64,000 bases of DNA from Lachnospiraceae bacterium JLR.KK002 (GTDB lineage: Bacteria; Bacillota; Clostridia; Lachnospirales; Lachnospiraceae): positions 3,702,001-3,766,000 of the forward strand of contig JAYMNP010000001.1 of the NCBI GenBank assembly GCA_036941025.1, in the 5' to 3' direction. Positions within the stretch are counted from its first letter, which is position 1; every line of letters begins with the position of its first letter. Both the position numbers and the translations under genes were made by a program. Below are positions 1-7,372 of the stretch, piece by piece. The notes under the pieces were generated by a model. The model saw only the letters and a program-made list of their open reading frames with translations, searched no databases and was not told the DNA's origin.

Positions 1-1
1 A

Positions 2-484
2 CTGCTGTTTATGGGACAGGAATTCGGCCAGCTCCGGGAATGGAGCGAGGAACGGGAACTTGACTGGTTCCTGCTGGAAGAACCGGAACATCTTCAGCTT
101 CAGACTTATGTAAAAGATTTGCTCCACATTTACACCAAATATCCGGCCATGTACGAAGCAGATACCCGGTTTGATAACTTTGAGTGGATTAATGCGGACG
201 ATAATTTCAGAAGTATTTTCAGTTTTGTGAGAAAGAGCCGCAGCGGTAAAAATAACCTGCTGTTTGTATGCAACTTTACACCGGTAGCGCGGGAAGATTA
301 CCGTGTAGGAGTGCCGCTGAAAAAGCAGTATAAGCTGATTTTTAACAGCGATGATAAGAAATACGGCGGAGAGGGCGAAAAGCGTCCGCTGGTGTACAAA
401 GCGGAAAAGGAGGAATGCGATAACCGTCCGTTCTCCTTTGCATATCCCCTGCCGGCATTCGGCGTAGCAGTTTTCGTATATTAA
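2..484 (+). CDS. glgB: 1,4-alpha-glucan branching enzyme, C-terminal part
   Basis: This is the 3' end of a glycogen branching enzyme, cut by the window edge; the frame is open from base 2. GlgB is a GH13 enzyme that cuts alpha-1,4 chains and rejoins them in alpha-1,6 linkage. The visible part begins with LLFMGQEFGQ, the conserved end of the GH13 barrel, followed by REWSEERELDW and the C-terminal beta domain (NNLLFVCNFTPV, then a PLPAFGVAVFVY end). The catalytic Asp/Glu residues lie upstream of the window. It fits functionally with glgC and glgD about 45 kb downstream. A strong terminator follows, so it closes its transcription unit. Confidence 0.9.
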   Translation: MLFMGQEFGQLREWSEERELDWFLLEEPEHLQLQTYVKDLLHIYTKYPAMYEADTRFDNFEWINADDNFRSIFSFVRKSRSGKNNLLFVCNFTPVAREDYRVGVPLKKQYKLIFNSDDKKYGGEGEKRPLVYKAEKEECDNRPFSFAYPLPAFGVAVFVY

Positions 485-500
485 ATCTGTATTTAATAAT

Positions 501-549
501 AAAACAAAAGTCCCCGGAGGTTTCGGCCTTCCGGGGGATTTTGTTTTAT
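501..549 (+). terminator. Rho-independent terminator after glgB
   Basis: A GC-rich stem (TCCCCGGAGG against CCTTCCGGGGGA, loop around TTTCGG) is flanked by an A-rich 5' side and a TTTTGTTTT tail. It lies 17 bases after the glgB stop. Confidence 0.85.
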
Positions 550-707
550 CTTACAGGAAAGACTTTGTCATGGTAAAGCGTGAAAGTGTCTTCCTGTAAG
601 ATAAAGCCCTTCGGGTGGGATGCGCAGCTCGTGGAGAGGAAGTCTATTGCTGCGCAATCCGCTCGCACGCGGAGAATCCTGCAAAGCAGGATTCTTTCTT
701 GGAAGAC
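548..707. other. Structured intergenic element with three tandem hairpins
   Basis: No credible gene lies here. Three inverted repeats follow each other. ATCTTACAGGAA (548-559) pairs with TTCCTGTAAGAT (591-602). GGATGCGCAGC (618-628) pairs with GCTGCGCAATCC (649-660). AGAATCCTGC (673-682) pairs with GCAGGATTCT (686-695) across a 3-base loop. GTCTTCC and GGAAGAC near the two ends could also pair. It may be a non-coding RNA, a dispersed repeat or a compound terminator; the sequence alone does not decide. Confidence 0.45.
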
Positions 708-712
708 AAGTA

Positions 713-789
713 ATTAGATAAATATCAAAATGGATATTGACATCTTCCTGAGCAGGTGGTATAGTGTCCATATCTGATTAGATAAATAT
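713..789 (+). promoter_or_regulatory. Consensus promoter flanked by a 13-bp direct repeat (likely operator pair)
   Basis: The -35 box TTGACA (737-742) is spaced 17 bases from the -10 box TATAGT (760-765). The 13-mer ATTAGATAAATAT occurs exactly at 713-725 and again at 777-789, so one copy lies upstream of the -35 and one over the start of transcription. The downstream operon encodes an ArsR-type repressor. I infer that these repeats are its autoregulatory sites. Confidence 0.65.
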
Positions 790-817
790 AAAATTAAAAC
801 AGGGAGGCAGGAAAACA

Positions 818-1168
818 ATGAACGAATATCTGAAATATCTGGATGATTCTGTGGAAAAACTCCGTCGGGAAGAAGGGGAGCTGGCAGCTACTCACCGGAA
901 GGACGAGGCCAATCTGATGAAAATCAGAATTAATATCTATGGTATCTGCAAAACAGTTTTTGAAGCCATAAGCAGACAGGAATCGGAAGAGCAGTTAAGG
1001 GAAAAATATCTGGCAAAGCTGGAAGAGACCCTGACGAACTGGAAGATTTCAAAAGAGAAAGCAAAACAGCATGAGGATGTGGAGAAGGTTGTGACAGAAA
1101 CGATTAAACTGGAAACTATAGAAGAAATTAAAGGAAAATTTAATAAATTATGGAGGGCGGGACAATGA
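818..1168 (+). CDS. Small helical protein of unknown function, co-transcribed with an ArsR-type regulator
   Basis: I do not recognise this 116-residue protein. It is highly charged and apparently all helical: an N-terminal coiled-coil-like stretch (EYLKYLDDSVEKLRREEGEL), then KIRINIYGICKTVFEAI, then more Lys/Glu-rich helix. There is no signal peptide or membrane segment. The start has a GGGAGG ribosome site. Its stop overlaps the start of the next gene as ATGA, so the two are probably translationally coupled and functionally linked. A role as a partner or modulator of the regulator is possible but is only inferred from the arrangement. Confidence 0.7.
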   Translation: MNEYLKYLDDSVEKLRREEGELAATHRKDEANLMKIRINIYGICKTVFEAISRQESEEQLREKYLAKLEETLTNWKISKEKAKQHEDVEKVVTETIKLETIEEIKGKFNKLWRAGQ

Positions 1169-1713
1169 TGGAAACCGATGCGGTAAAACTGTTTAAATGC
1201 CTGGCGGACAAGTCCCGGCTGCAGATTCTGAAATCCCTGATACAGGAAGACATGTACGTGGAGCGTCTGGCAGAGCGTCTCGGCCTTACCCCTGCGACGA
1301 TTTCCTTTCATCTGAAAAAGCTGGAGGATGTGAAAGCAGTAACTTCTTACAAAGAGCAGTATTATACCATGTATTCCATCCGTCAGGAAGTGTTCATGGC
1401 CAATATTCTGGATATCATCAAAGAAGAATCGGACGAGATACAGGAACAGAAACAACGGGAGGAGGCTTACCGCAGGAAAGTAATTTCCGCATTTTTTGAA
1501 TATGGCAGGCTGAAATCCATTCCTGCTCAGCGGAAAAAAGAACGGATTTGTCTGGAAGAAATTGCCGGGCAGTTTGAGCCCGGCAGAATATATGAAGAAA
1601 AGGAAATCAATGAGCTGATTGCCCGGTTCCACGAGGATTTCTGTACCATCCGCAGAGATATGATTTCCGAGGGAATTATGGCGCGGAAGGGAAATACCTA
1701 CTGGAAAAAATGA
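1165..1713 (+). CDS. ArsR-family winged-helix repressor with a DUF2087-type C-terminal domain
   Basis: This cytoplasmic transcription regulator has 182 residues. Its N-terminal half is a typical ArsR winged helix (KLFKCLADKSRLQILKSL, then the recognition helix LTPATISFHLKKLE). The C-terminal part (EKEINELIARFHEDFCTIRRDM, ending in a G.YW motif) resembles DUF2087. I see no CVC metal-binding motif in the DNA-binding domain, so metal sensing is not supported. The start was set at 1165 rather than the in-frame ATG at 1150 because GGAGG lies at 1152-1156 and the ATG overlaps the preceding stop. It probably represses its own promoter through the 13-bp repeats at 713 and 777. Its 3' end overlaps the end of convergent cbiK by 16 bases. 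Confidence 0.85.
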   Translation: MMETDAVKLFKCLADKSRLQILKSLIQEDMYVERLAERLGLTPATISFHLKKLEDVKAVTSYKEQYYTMYSIRQEVFMANILDIIKEESDEIQEQKQREEAYRRKVISAFFEYGRLKSIPAQRKKERICLEEIAGQFEPGRIYEEKEINELIARFHEDFCTIRRDMISEGIMARKGNTYWKK

Positions 1714-2504
1714 GGCTGCTGTCCCTCAATTGCTGCCTGGAGGTGTTTCAGGTAAATATCCTGAATAGCCTTATATTCTCCCAGTCCCCGCAGATGGCAT
1801 TCCACCTCGTATCCTGCGGCTTCAAACAGGGACTTCCAGGAATCCGGCTCTGAACCGGCCATATCCCGGTTGGCATGGTCTCCTGCCACCAGCATAAAAG
1901 GCGCAAGATGGACTTTTTTTGCATTGGTGCGGGCTACCTGCCGGATTAAAGTATCAAGATCGGGATAAGACTCCACTGTTCCCATAAAAAAGTTGCGGTG
2001 CCCCATATCTTTCATCATGTAATCCAGGGCGGCGTACACGGAGTTGGCGTAATGGGTGGTGCCGTGTCCCATAAATACCAGCGCTTCTTCCTCCGGCAGC
2101 CAGGAAAATTCCCGGAACAGTGCCTGAAGGACGTGCTGCTGGTCCTGGGTGCTGCTGAGCAGAGGAGCGCCGAACCGGACGTCCAGCTCGGAAGAAGTAT
2201 GCTGCCGGACCAGTTCCGTCATAAGCTCATTTTCCAGTCCGTTGATGAAATGGGTGGGCTGTACAATCAGTGTCCGAATGTTGTCTTCCTGCAGTCCGGC
2301 CATGGCTTCCTCAATGGTGGGAATGATGAGATTATCCCGCTCTCTCAGGATTTTAAGAATCATTTTGCTGGTCCATGCCTGATAAATCTTATAGTCCGGA
2401 AAGGTTTCTGCAGTTCTTTCCAGTATTTTATCAATTGTTTTCCTTCTGCTGTCCGCATAGCTGGTGCCGAAACTGACCAGAAGAATAGCACTGGTGTCTT
2501 TCAT
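1698..2504 (-). CDS. cbiK: Sirohydrochlorin cobaltochelatase (anaerobic CbiK type)
   Basis: CbiK inserts Co2+ into sirohydrochlorin in the anaerobic cobalamin pathway, in the cytoplasm. The 268-residue protein has the family layout: ILLVSFGTSYADSR at the N-terminus, QPTHFINGLENE in the middle, and two histidine motifs, MGHGTTH (His147) and VAGDHANRDM (His210), matching the metal-binding histidines known in CbiK. It lacks an N-terminal export signal. The ATG at 2504 is preferred over the upstream one because GGAGGA lies six bases before it. No other cobalamin gene is nearby. The upstream region on this strand can fold but shows no recognisable B12 box. Confidence 0.9.
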   Translation of the reverse strand: MKDTSAILLVSFGTSYADSRRKTIDKILERTAETFPDYKIYQAWTSKMILKILRERDNLIIPTIEEAMAGLQEDNIRTLIVQPTHFINGLENELMTELVRQHTSSELDVRFGAPLLSSTQDQQHVLQALFREFSWLPEEEALVFMGHGTTHYANSVYAALDYMMKDMGHRNFFMGTVESYPDLDTLIRQVARTNAKKVHLAPFMLVAGDHANRDMAGSEPDSWKSLFEAAGYEVECHLRGLGEYKAIQDIYLKHLQAAIEGQQPHFFQ

Positions 2505-2529
2505 AATTTCCTCCGTTCTGTGAATTGTC

Positions 2530-2645
2530 ATTAAATTAACAGCCTGATAGCAGCCGCCTTGCCCATAACCACGGTATGGGTCGTGTACTCATGTATGCCG
2601 GCACGGTTTACACCGGACAGGCCGGGGCCGAACTGTTATCATAAG
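2530..2645 (-). promoter_or_regulatory. Possible structured leader upstream of cbiK
   Basis: Read on the minus strand, the region has outer arms AACAG and CTGTT, a hairpin CCCATA/TATGGG around CCGTGGT, and CCGGC/GCCGG-type pairings between them. This suggests an RNA leader or regulatory site for cbiK. I looked for the cobalamin riboswitch core and B12 box and did not find them, so no class is assigned. Confidence 0.35.
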
Positions 2646-2710
2646 TATAGCAAAGTAGAAAAATATCGTCAAATGTGTTATTGTGGAAGAAACAGACAAT
2701 CCGGTGTAGC

Positions 2711-2735
2711 ACAACCGGAAACGGGGCATATAGTA
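2711..2735 (+). promoter_or_regulatory. Possible sporulation-type (sigma-K/E-like) promoter
   Basis: CATATAGTA at 2727-2735 fits the CATAnnnTA -10 pattern of mother-cell sigma factors. An AC lies upstream, but the spacing (about 14) is short. The downstream product looks coat-like, which is why it is mentioned. This is weak evidence. Confidence 0.25.
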
Positions 2736-2763
2736 TAGAGACAGAAAAAATGGGAGTAAAGCA

Positions 2764-3363
2764 GTGGATTATAGACAGGAAATGTTTTACCGGATGCCGG
2801 ACAGGAATATGCCCAAAATGCCTTTTTACATGGCATATCCCATGCAGAATGTATATCTGGAAGAACTGGAATATGAAAAAGATATGCAGAAATTAAAAGA
2901 CATGTATCCCAAAGAAGTAAAATCCATCCAGGCGCTGGTAGAAGAAGAATGCGACAAGATGGAATATGAAGGCAGCCTGATGTTCGACGAATATCCGGAT
3001 AAACTCATGCTCCGGCAGATTGTGAACCGGATTTATGACGGGGCCACAGGCGGCCAGATGAATATCCAGAGCTTTGAGGCAGGTCCTTACGAGGCAGAAC
3101 AGTACGAAACAGACGATATGCAGGCCGAGGAACTTCCGTTAGAAGGCCGCATGGTGGAACAGAGAAGGCCTCCGGGGCCGCCGCCAGGACCGGGCTGGGG
3201 ACCGCCGCCACCGCCTCCGGGGCCGGGCTGGGGACCGCCGCCACCGCCTCCGGGCAGGCCGCCTCAGGGGAATAATGGTCTGCAGAATCTGATAGAGGTA
3301 TTGCTGTTTAACGAAATGTATCAGAGAAGATGCCGCCATAAACGCTGCCGCCGCTGGTGGTAG
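2764..3363 (+). CDS. Proline-rich repeat protein, possibly a spore coat-type protein
   Basis: This 199-residue protein has three parts. The Met/Tyr/Pro-rich N-terminus (MFYRMPDRNMPKMPFYMAY) is followed by an acidic helical region (residues about 30-100) and by a proline/glycine/tryptophan tandem repeat (PPGPGWGPPPPPPGPGWG, about 135-170). It ends in a basic CRHKRCRRWW tail. There is no signal peptide. Tyr-rich, Pro-Gly-Trp repeat proteins with cationic tails are often coat or surface proteins in spore-formers; that role is inferred, not proven. The start is a GTG with GGGAG upstream; an in-frame ATG at 2782 is an alternative. It is a single-gene unit ending in a terminator. Confidence 0.65.
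   Translation: MDYRQEMFYRMPDRNMPKMPFYMAYPMQNVYLEELEYEKDMQKLKDMYPKEVKSIQALVEEECDKMEYEGSLMFDEYPDKLMLRQIVNRIYDGATGGQMNIQSFEAGPYEAEQYETDDMQAEELPLEGRMVEQRRPPGPPPGPGWGPPPPPPGPGWGPPPPPPGRPPQGNNGLQNLIEVLLFNEMYQRRCRHKRCRRWW
3166..3260 (+). repeat. In-gene Pro-Gly-Trp tandem repeat
   Basis: A near-identical unit encoding GPGWGPPPPPP is repeated twice, preceded by a degenerate copy. The DNA is almost entirely C and G (repeats of CCGCC), so it is prone to slippage in frame. Confidence 0.8.
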
Positions 3364-3395
3364 ACGTGCACAGAGCTGCATGTATCTGAAAGGAG

Positions 3396-3440
3396 ACTCC
3401 CTGCGGGACTGTGTAAGTTTTGCGGGGAGTTCTTTTTAAA
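3396..3440 (+). terminator. Rho-independent terminator
   Basis: A 9-bp stem, ACTCCCTGC (3396-3404) with GCGGGGAGT (3422-3430), is followed by TCTTTTT. It ends the proline-rich gene. Confidence 0.8.
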
Positions 3441-3445
3441 AAGGA

Positions 3446-3473
3446 TTGACCTTTCAGGAGTAATGTGTATAAT
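3446..3473 (+). promoter_or_regulatory. Promoter for the methyltransferase operon
   Basis: TTGACC (3446-3451) and TATAAT (3468-3473) are spaced 16 bases apart, just after the previous terminator and 55 bases before the methyltransferase start. Confidence 0.7.
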
Positions 3474-3528
3474 GTTTGATAAATACAGAGCCGGAAGAGA
3501 TGGTTACTGAAATTGAGAAAGGCCCATT

Positions 3529-4734
3529 ATGATTGAATTGCACCAGTTACTGGAAAAATATTTTAACGAACAGCTTGTTCACGCGGTTATCAGCGGCCCC
3601 CGCCGCCGGGAAAGCGCCGCCAGAATCGTTTTCCGTCCGGTTCTGATAAAAAACAGCCTGGTATTCCAGGCCAGCGAATATCGGGAGCAGAAAGTCTTCC
3701 ACAGGAATTATTCCATGGAGGAAGCAGCCGCAGAGATTGAGAAACAAATCACAGAATACCGCCAGCTTGCTCTGACTTCTCAGCAGGGACAGGCTAATGT
3801 GCTGGTGAGTAAAAAGGGAAAAATTACCATAAAGGAAAAAGCCTGTCCTGCCGGCAGAATGCCCGGAGAACAGCAGGGCGGCTGTCCGGACTGTATACCG
3901 GGACATAAACAGACGGATTTGTCCCATAACAGGAAGAAGAATTATATTCTGGATTCGGAGCGGAAAGTGGATTTCCTGGTGGATTTGGGCGTGCAGACAA
4001 AAGAAGGAAAGATTATTAAATCCAGATATGATAAATTTCGCCAGATTAACCGTTTTCTGGAGTTTATTGAAGATATACTGCCGCAGCTTCCCCAGGACCG
4101 GGAAGTGACCATCCTGGATTTTGGCTGCGGCAAATCCTATCTGACCTTTGCCATGTACCATTATCTGAAAGAATTAAAAGGATATCAGGTGCATATTATC
4201 GGACTGGATTTGAAACGAGATGTCATTGAGACATGCAGCAGCCTGGCGGAAAAATACGGATACGACGGACTGGAATTTCAGGTGGGGGATATTGCCGGTT
4301 ATGAAGGAGTAACCCAGGTGGACATGGTAGTTACCCTCCATGCCTGCGACACAGCCACCGATTATGCGCTGGACCGGGCCATTCGCTGGGGCGCCAGGGT
4401 AATTCTGTCCGTACCCTGCTGCCAGCACGAGCTGAACCGCCAGATACGGAATGATTTACTGGCCCCGGTGCTGGGCTACGGCCTGATCAGAGAGCGGATG
4501 GCAGCATTGATTACCGACGCCCTCAGAGGGCAGATTCTGGAGAGCAGGGGCTATCAGGTGCAGATTCTGGAATTTATTGATATGGAGCATACGCCCAAAA
4601 ATATCCTGATTCGCGCGGTGAAAAAAGGAAAGGCAAAAGACAGCAGGGGATACCGGGAAGTAATGGAATTTCTGCACGCAGAGCCCACACTGGCTGTACT
4701 GCAGGATGGAAAGGGAGACAAACAGAATGCGTAA
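3529..4734 (+). CDS. Class I SAM-dependent methyltransferase (Methyltransf_32-like)
   Basis: This is a 401-residue cytoplasmic protein. Residues 1-140 form an unassigned N-terminal domain with a Cys-containing linker (CP..., CPDC near 119-122). Residues 190-360 hold a Rossmann methyltransferase: motif I DFGCGKSYLTFA (197-208), the acidic GLDLKRD loop (225-231), a THACD-like segment after VVTL (271-274), and VPCCQHE (295-301). The HACDTATD plus PCCQHE combination is typical of the Methyltransf_32 family. The substrate is unknown; RNA or a small molecule are both possible. The 3' end overlaps the next gene by 8 bases, so they form an operon. Confidence 0.8.
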   Translation: MIELHQLLEKYFNEQLVHAVISGPRRRESAARIVFRPVLIKNSLVFQASEYREQKVFHRNYSMEEAAAEIEKQITEYRQLALTSQQGQANVLVSKKGKITIKEKACPAGRMPGEQQGGCPDCIPGHKQTDLSHNRKKNYILDSERKVDFLVDLGVQTKEGKIIKSRYDKFRQINRFLEFIEDILPQLPQDREVTILDFGCGKSYLTFAMYHYLKELKGYQVHIIGLDLKRDVIETCSSLAEKYGYDGLEFQVGDIAGYEGVTQVDMVVTLHACDTATDYALDRAIRWGARVILSVPCCQHELNRQIRNDLLAPVLGYGLIRERMAALITDALRGQILESRGYQVQILEFIDMEHTPKNILIRAVKKGKAKDSRGYREVMEFLHAEPTLAVLQDGKGDKQNA

Positions 4735-7255
4735 AGGCTTGATAAAGACAGTTGTATTAATATTGGTTTTTTGTGTAACCGTCGGAATTACAGGGCTGTT
4801 CAGCCATCAGGACAGTATGGATATGACATCGGAAATGGCCCCGGCCACCCTGCCTGTGGTGTATTTACAGCGGGAAGATACCAGAATCAATGAGCTGTAC
4901 GGATACACATCCGAAAGGGACGGAACAGGAATGCGCGATACCATCACTCCTCTGGGTAAGGAACTGTCCCTGCCTGTGGTGATAAAAACATGCCAGAATC
5001 AGATTGACGAAGTGGCCTATGAAGTGCGTACCATGAATATGGAGCGGCTGATTGAAAATGGAAATCTGGCTGATTTTTCGGAAAAAAACGGTGAAATACA
5101 TCTGTCTCTGCAGTTCCAGAATATTCTGGAAGAAGATACGGAGTATATGCTGGTGCTCTCTGTAAAATACCAGGAAAAGCAGGTGTATTACTACACCAGA
5201 ATTGCCAGAGAAAGCGACTGTTATATCGGGGAATCCCTGGAGTTTGTAAAAGATTTCCATGACCAGACCTTTGATAAGGAGTATGCGGACAACCTTGCCA
5301 CTTACCTGGAGCCGGACAGTATGGGGGACAATACCACTTTGCAGAAAGTGACCATCCACTCCAGCCTGCGGCAGGTAAGCTGGGCGGATTTTGAGGGAGA
5401 GCGCCTGGAACAGCCGGTACCTTCCGTTAAAGAAATGGGCAGCTCCTACAATACCATTATCCTTCCCTATGTGCTGACAGCCGCAGGAGAGAACGGGGAA
5501 GTGGAATATTATAACGTGGAAGAATATTACAGGGTCCGCTATGACCAGCAGGCAGGCCGCATGTATCTGCTCAATTTTGAGCGTACCATGAATCAGATTT
5601 TCCGGGGAGAAAACGGAAGGGTGGAGCGGAATAAAATGCTTCTGGGGATTCGGTCTTCCGATGTGGAGCATATGACAAATGAAAAAGGGAATATCATTGC
5701 CTTTGTTCAGGAGGGAGAACTGTGGAGTTACAACAGCGACAGAAACAGCCTTTCCCAGGTGTACAGCTTCCGCAGCCCGGAAGGAATTTCCGACCGGGAG
5801 AACCATTCCGCACATCAGATTCAGATTATGAAAATTGATGAGACGGGAAGCATGGATTTTGTAGTGTACGGATATATGAACCGGGGGCTCCATGAGGGGC
5901 AGACGGGAATCTGCGTATTTCACTATGACAGCGTGGGAAATACCATCGAAGAAGAACTGTTTATTCCCTATTACAAATCTCCGGAGATGCTGAAAGCGGA
6001 ATGGGGAAATCTTTTCTATGTAAGCGACGGCAATATTTTCTATCTGCTGGCCGATGACGTGCTGTACCGCATTGACCTTGCGGCCAGAGACGCCAGACAG
6101 GTGATGGAAGGGCTGAAAACGGGAAGTTATGCGGTGTCCGAGGACGGACGCTATATTGCCTGGCAGGAAAAAGGGGAACAGAACCAGGCCCATACATTGA
6201 AAATTATGGATTTGGAAGGGGAGGAAAGCCGTACCATTGAGGGGGATGAAGGAGAATATCTGAAACCTGTGGGATTCGTGGAAAGCGATTTTGTGTACGG
6301 AGCCGCCAGAAAAGAAGATATTGTCACAGATGCCGCCGGGAATACCAGAATTCCCATGTACCGGATTGTGATTGTGGATAAAAAATCTCAGGTGATTAAA
6401 GATTACCAGAAAAGCGGATATTATGTGTCAAAAGCATATGTGGAACAGGAAACCATTTTCCTGGACAGGGAAATCCGCACGGAAACAGGCTATGAGAGTG
6501 TGGAGCAGGATACGATAAAGAATCAGCAGCTGGAATCTTCCAGGAAAATTATTCTGGAAACCACCCAGACTGAGAAAAAGCAGTGCCAGGTACGGATTGT
6601 TCTTGGAGCGTCTTCGGAGAAAACGGCAAGACAGCCTCAGGTGGTGGTGCCGAAGGAAGTGGTGCTGAAAGAAAAAAGAGTTGTAAAGCTGGATTCAGGC
6701 AGTGAGCAGGAAACCTATTACGTATACAGCGGCGGGAAAATCCTTCTCTCCACGCCTTCCCTGAAGGAAGCCATTATTTCTGCCGACCAGTCCATGGGCG
6801 TGGTAATCGGCCAGGAACAGAAGTATATCTGGCAGAGGGGCCGGAAAAGCGTCCAGCCTGCCATCGGACCGGGTACGGTGGATCTGGCAGGAGTAAGCGA
6901 CAATCCGGCTTCCCGCTGCCTGACGTATCTGCTGAGAACGGAAGAAATTAATATCGACGTGGATGACCTGGTTGCTCAGGGAGAGACGCCCAGACAGATA
7001 CTGGAGGAAGCATTAAACGGTAGAAAGGTGATTGATCTGACAGGATGCGGGGTAGAACAGGTATTGTATTATGTAAACCTGAATACTCCCGTATTCGCCA
7101 TGGTAGAACAGGGAGCGGTGCTGATTGTGGGCTATGACGAACATAACACGCTTCTGTATTATCCGGATTTGAATGTGGTGCGTAAAATGGGAAGACAGGA
7201 CAGCAACACCATGTTTGAAGAAGCCGGGAACGTGTTTTTGGGTTATATAGAATAA
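4727..7255 (+). CDS. Membrane-anchored extracellular protein with a degenerate C39-peptidase-like C-terminus
   Basis: A single N-terminal transmembrane segment (LIKTVVLILVFCVTVGITGLF) anchors a large extracellular region of about 800 residues. The middle has repeated beta-strand patterns of the kind seen in propellers (SEDGRYIAWQEKGEQN, ADDVLYRIDL). The last 110 residues resemble the papain-like C39-type domain (TPVFAMVEQG, then LIVGYDEHNTLLYYPD). The catalytic Cys context (Q..CGP) and the His normally before the VxLVGYD strand are missing, so it is probably a pseudo-peptidase. The start was placed at ATG 4727 because AAGGGAGA lies upstream; 4706 is an in-frame alternative. The specific function is unknown. 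Confidence 0.6.
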   Translation: MRKGLIKTVVLILVFCVTVGITGLFSHQDSMDMTSEMAPATLPVVYLQREDTRINELYGYTSERDGTGMRDTITPLGKELSLPVVIKTCQNQIDEVAYEVRTMNMERLIENGNLADFSEKNGEIHLSLQFQNILEEDTEYMLVLSVKYQEKQVYYYTRIARESDCYIGESLEFVKDFHDQTFDKEYADNLATYLEPDSMGDNTTLQKVTIHSSLRQVSWADFEGERLEQPVPSVKEMGSSYNTIILPYVLTAAGENGEVEYYNVEEYYRVRYDQQAGRMYLLNFERTMNQIFRGENGRVERNKMLLGIRSSDVEHMTNEKGNIIAFVQEGELWSYNSDRNSLSQVYSFRSPEGISDRENHSAHQIQIMKIDETGSMDFVVYGYMNRGLHEGQTGICVFHYDSVGNTIEEELFIPYYKSPEMLKAEWGNLFYVSDGNIFYLLADDVLYRIDLAARDARQVMEGLKTGSYAVSEDGRYIAWQEKGEQNQAHTLKIMDLEGEESRTIEGDEGEYLKPVGFVESDFVYGAARKEDIVTDAAGNTRIPMYRIVIVDKKSQVIKDYQKSGYYVSKAYVEQETIFLDREIRTETGYESVEQDTIKNQQLESSRKIILETTQTEKKQCQVRIVLGASSEKTARQPQVVVPKEVVLKEKRVVKLDSGSEQETYYVYSGGKILLSTPSLKEAIISADQSMGVVIGQEQKYIWQRGRKSVQPAIGPGTVDLAGVSDNPASRCLTYLLRTEEINIDVDDLVAQGETPRQILEEALNGRKVIDLTGCGVEQVLYYVNLNTPVFAMVEQGAVLIVGYDEHNTLLYYPDLNVVRKMGRQDSNTMFEEAGNVFLGYIE

Positions 7256-7302
7256 GAGACGCGTTTTTTTGTAGCAATATTATGCTAATTTTGAACAGAT
7301 TA

Positions 7303-7331
7303 TTTAAATTTTCCTTAAAATATGCTATAAT
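7303..7331 (+). promoter_or_regulatory. Promoter of the chemoreceptor gene
   Basis: TTTAAA (7303-7308), a 17-base spacer and TATAAT (7326-7331). Transcription would begin near 7338, which makes the upstream ATG at 7343 an unlikely start and supports the GTG at 7373. Confidence 0.55.
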
Positions 7332-7372
7332 CATACAGAAATATGCAAAAATTTTTTAAGGAAGGTGAGATT

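Noticed and set aside
568..771. Minus-strand frame of 67 codons after glgB
   Set aside because: It overlaps the three hairpins and the promoter, has no ribosome site, and shows no protein-like pattern.
2530..2645. Cobalamin riboswitch upstream of cbiK
   Set aside because: No B12 box or GCCACTG core is present on the minus strand; only generic stems are seen.
4865..6193. Long minus-strand open frame of 442 codons
   Set aside because: It lies antisense to the membrane-anchored protein, has no ribosome site, and its composition is that of a shadow frame (His, Phe and Ile rich).
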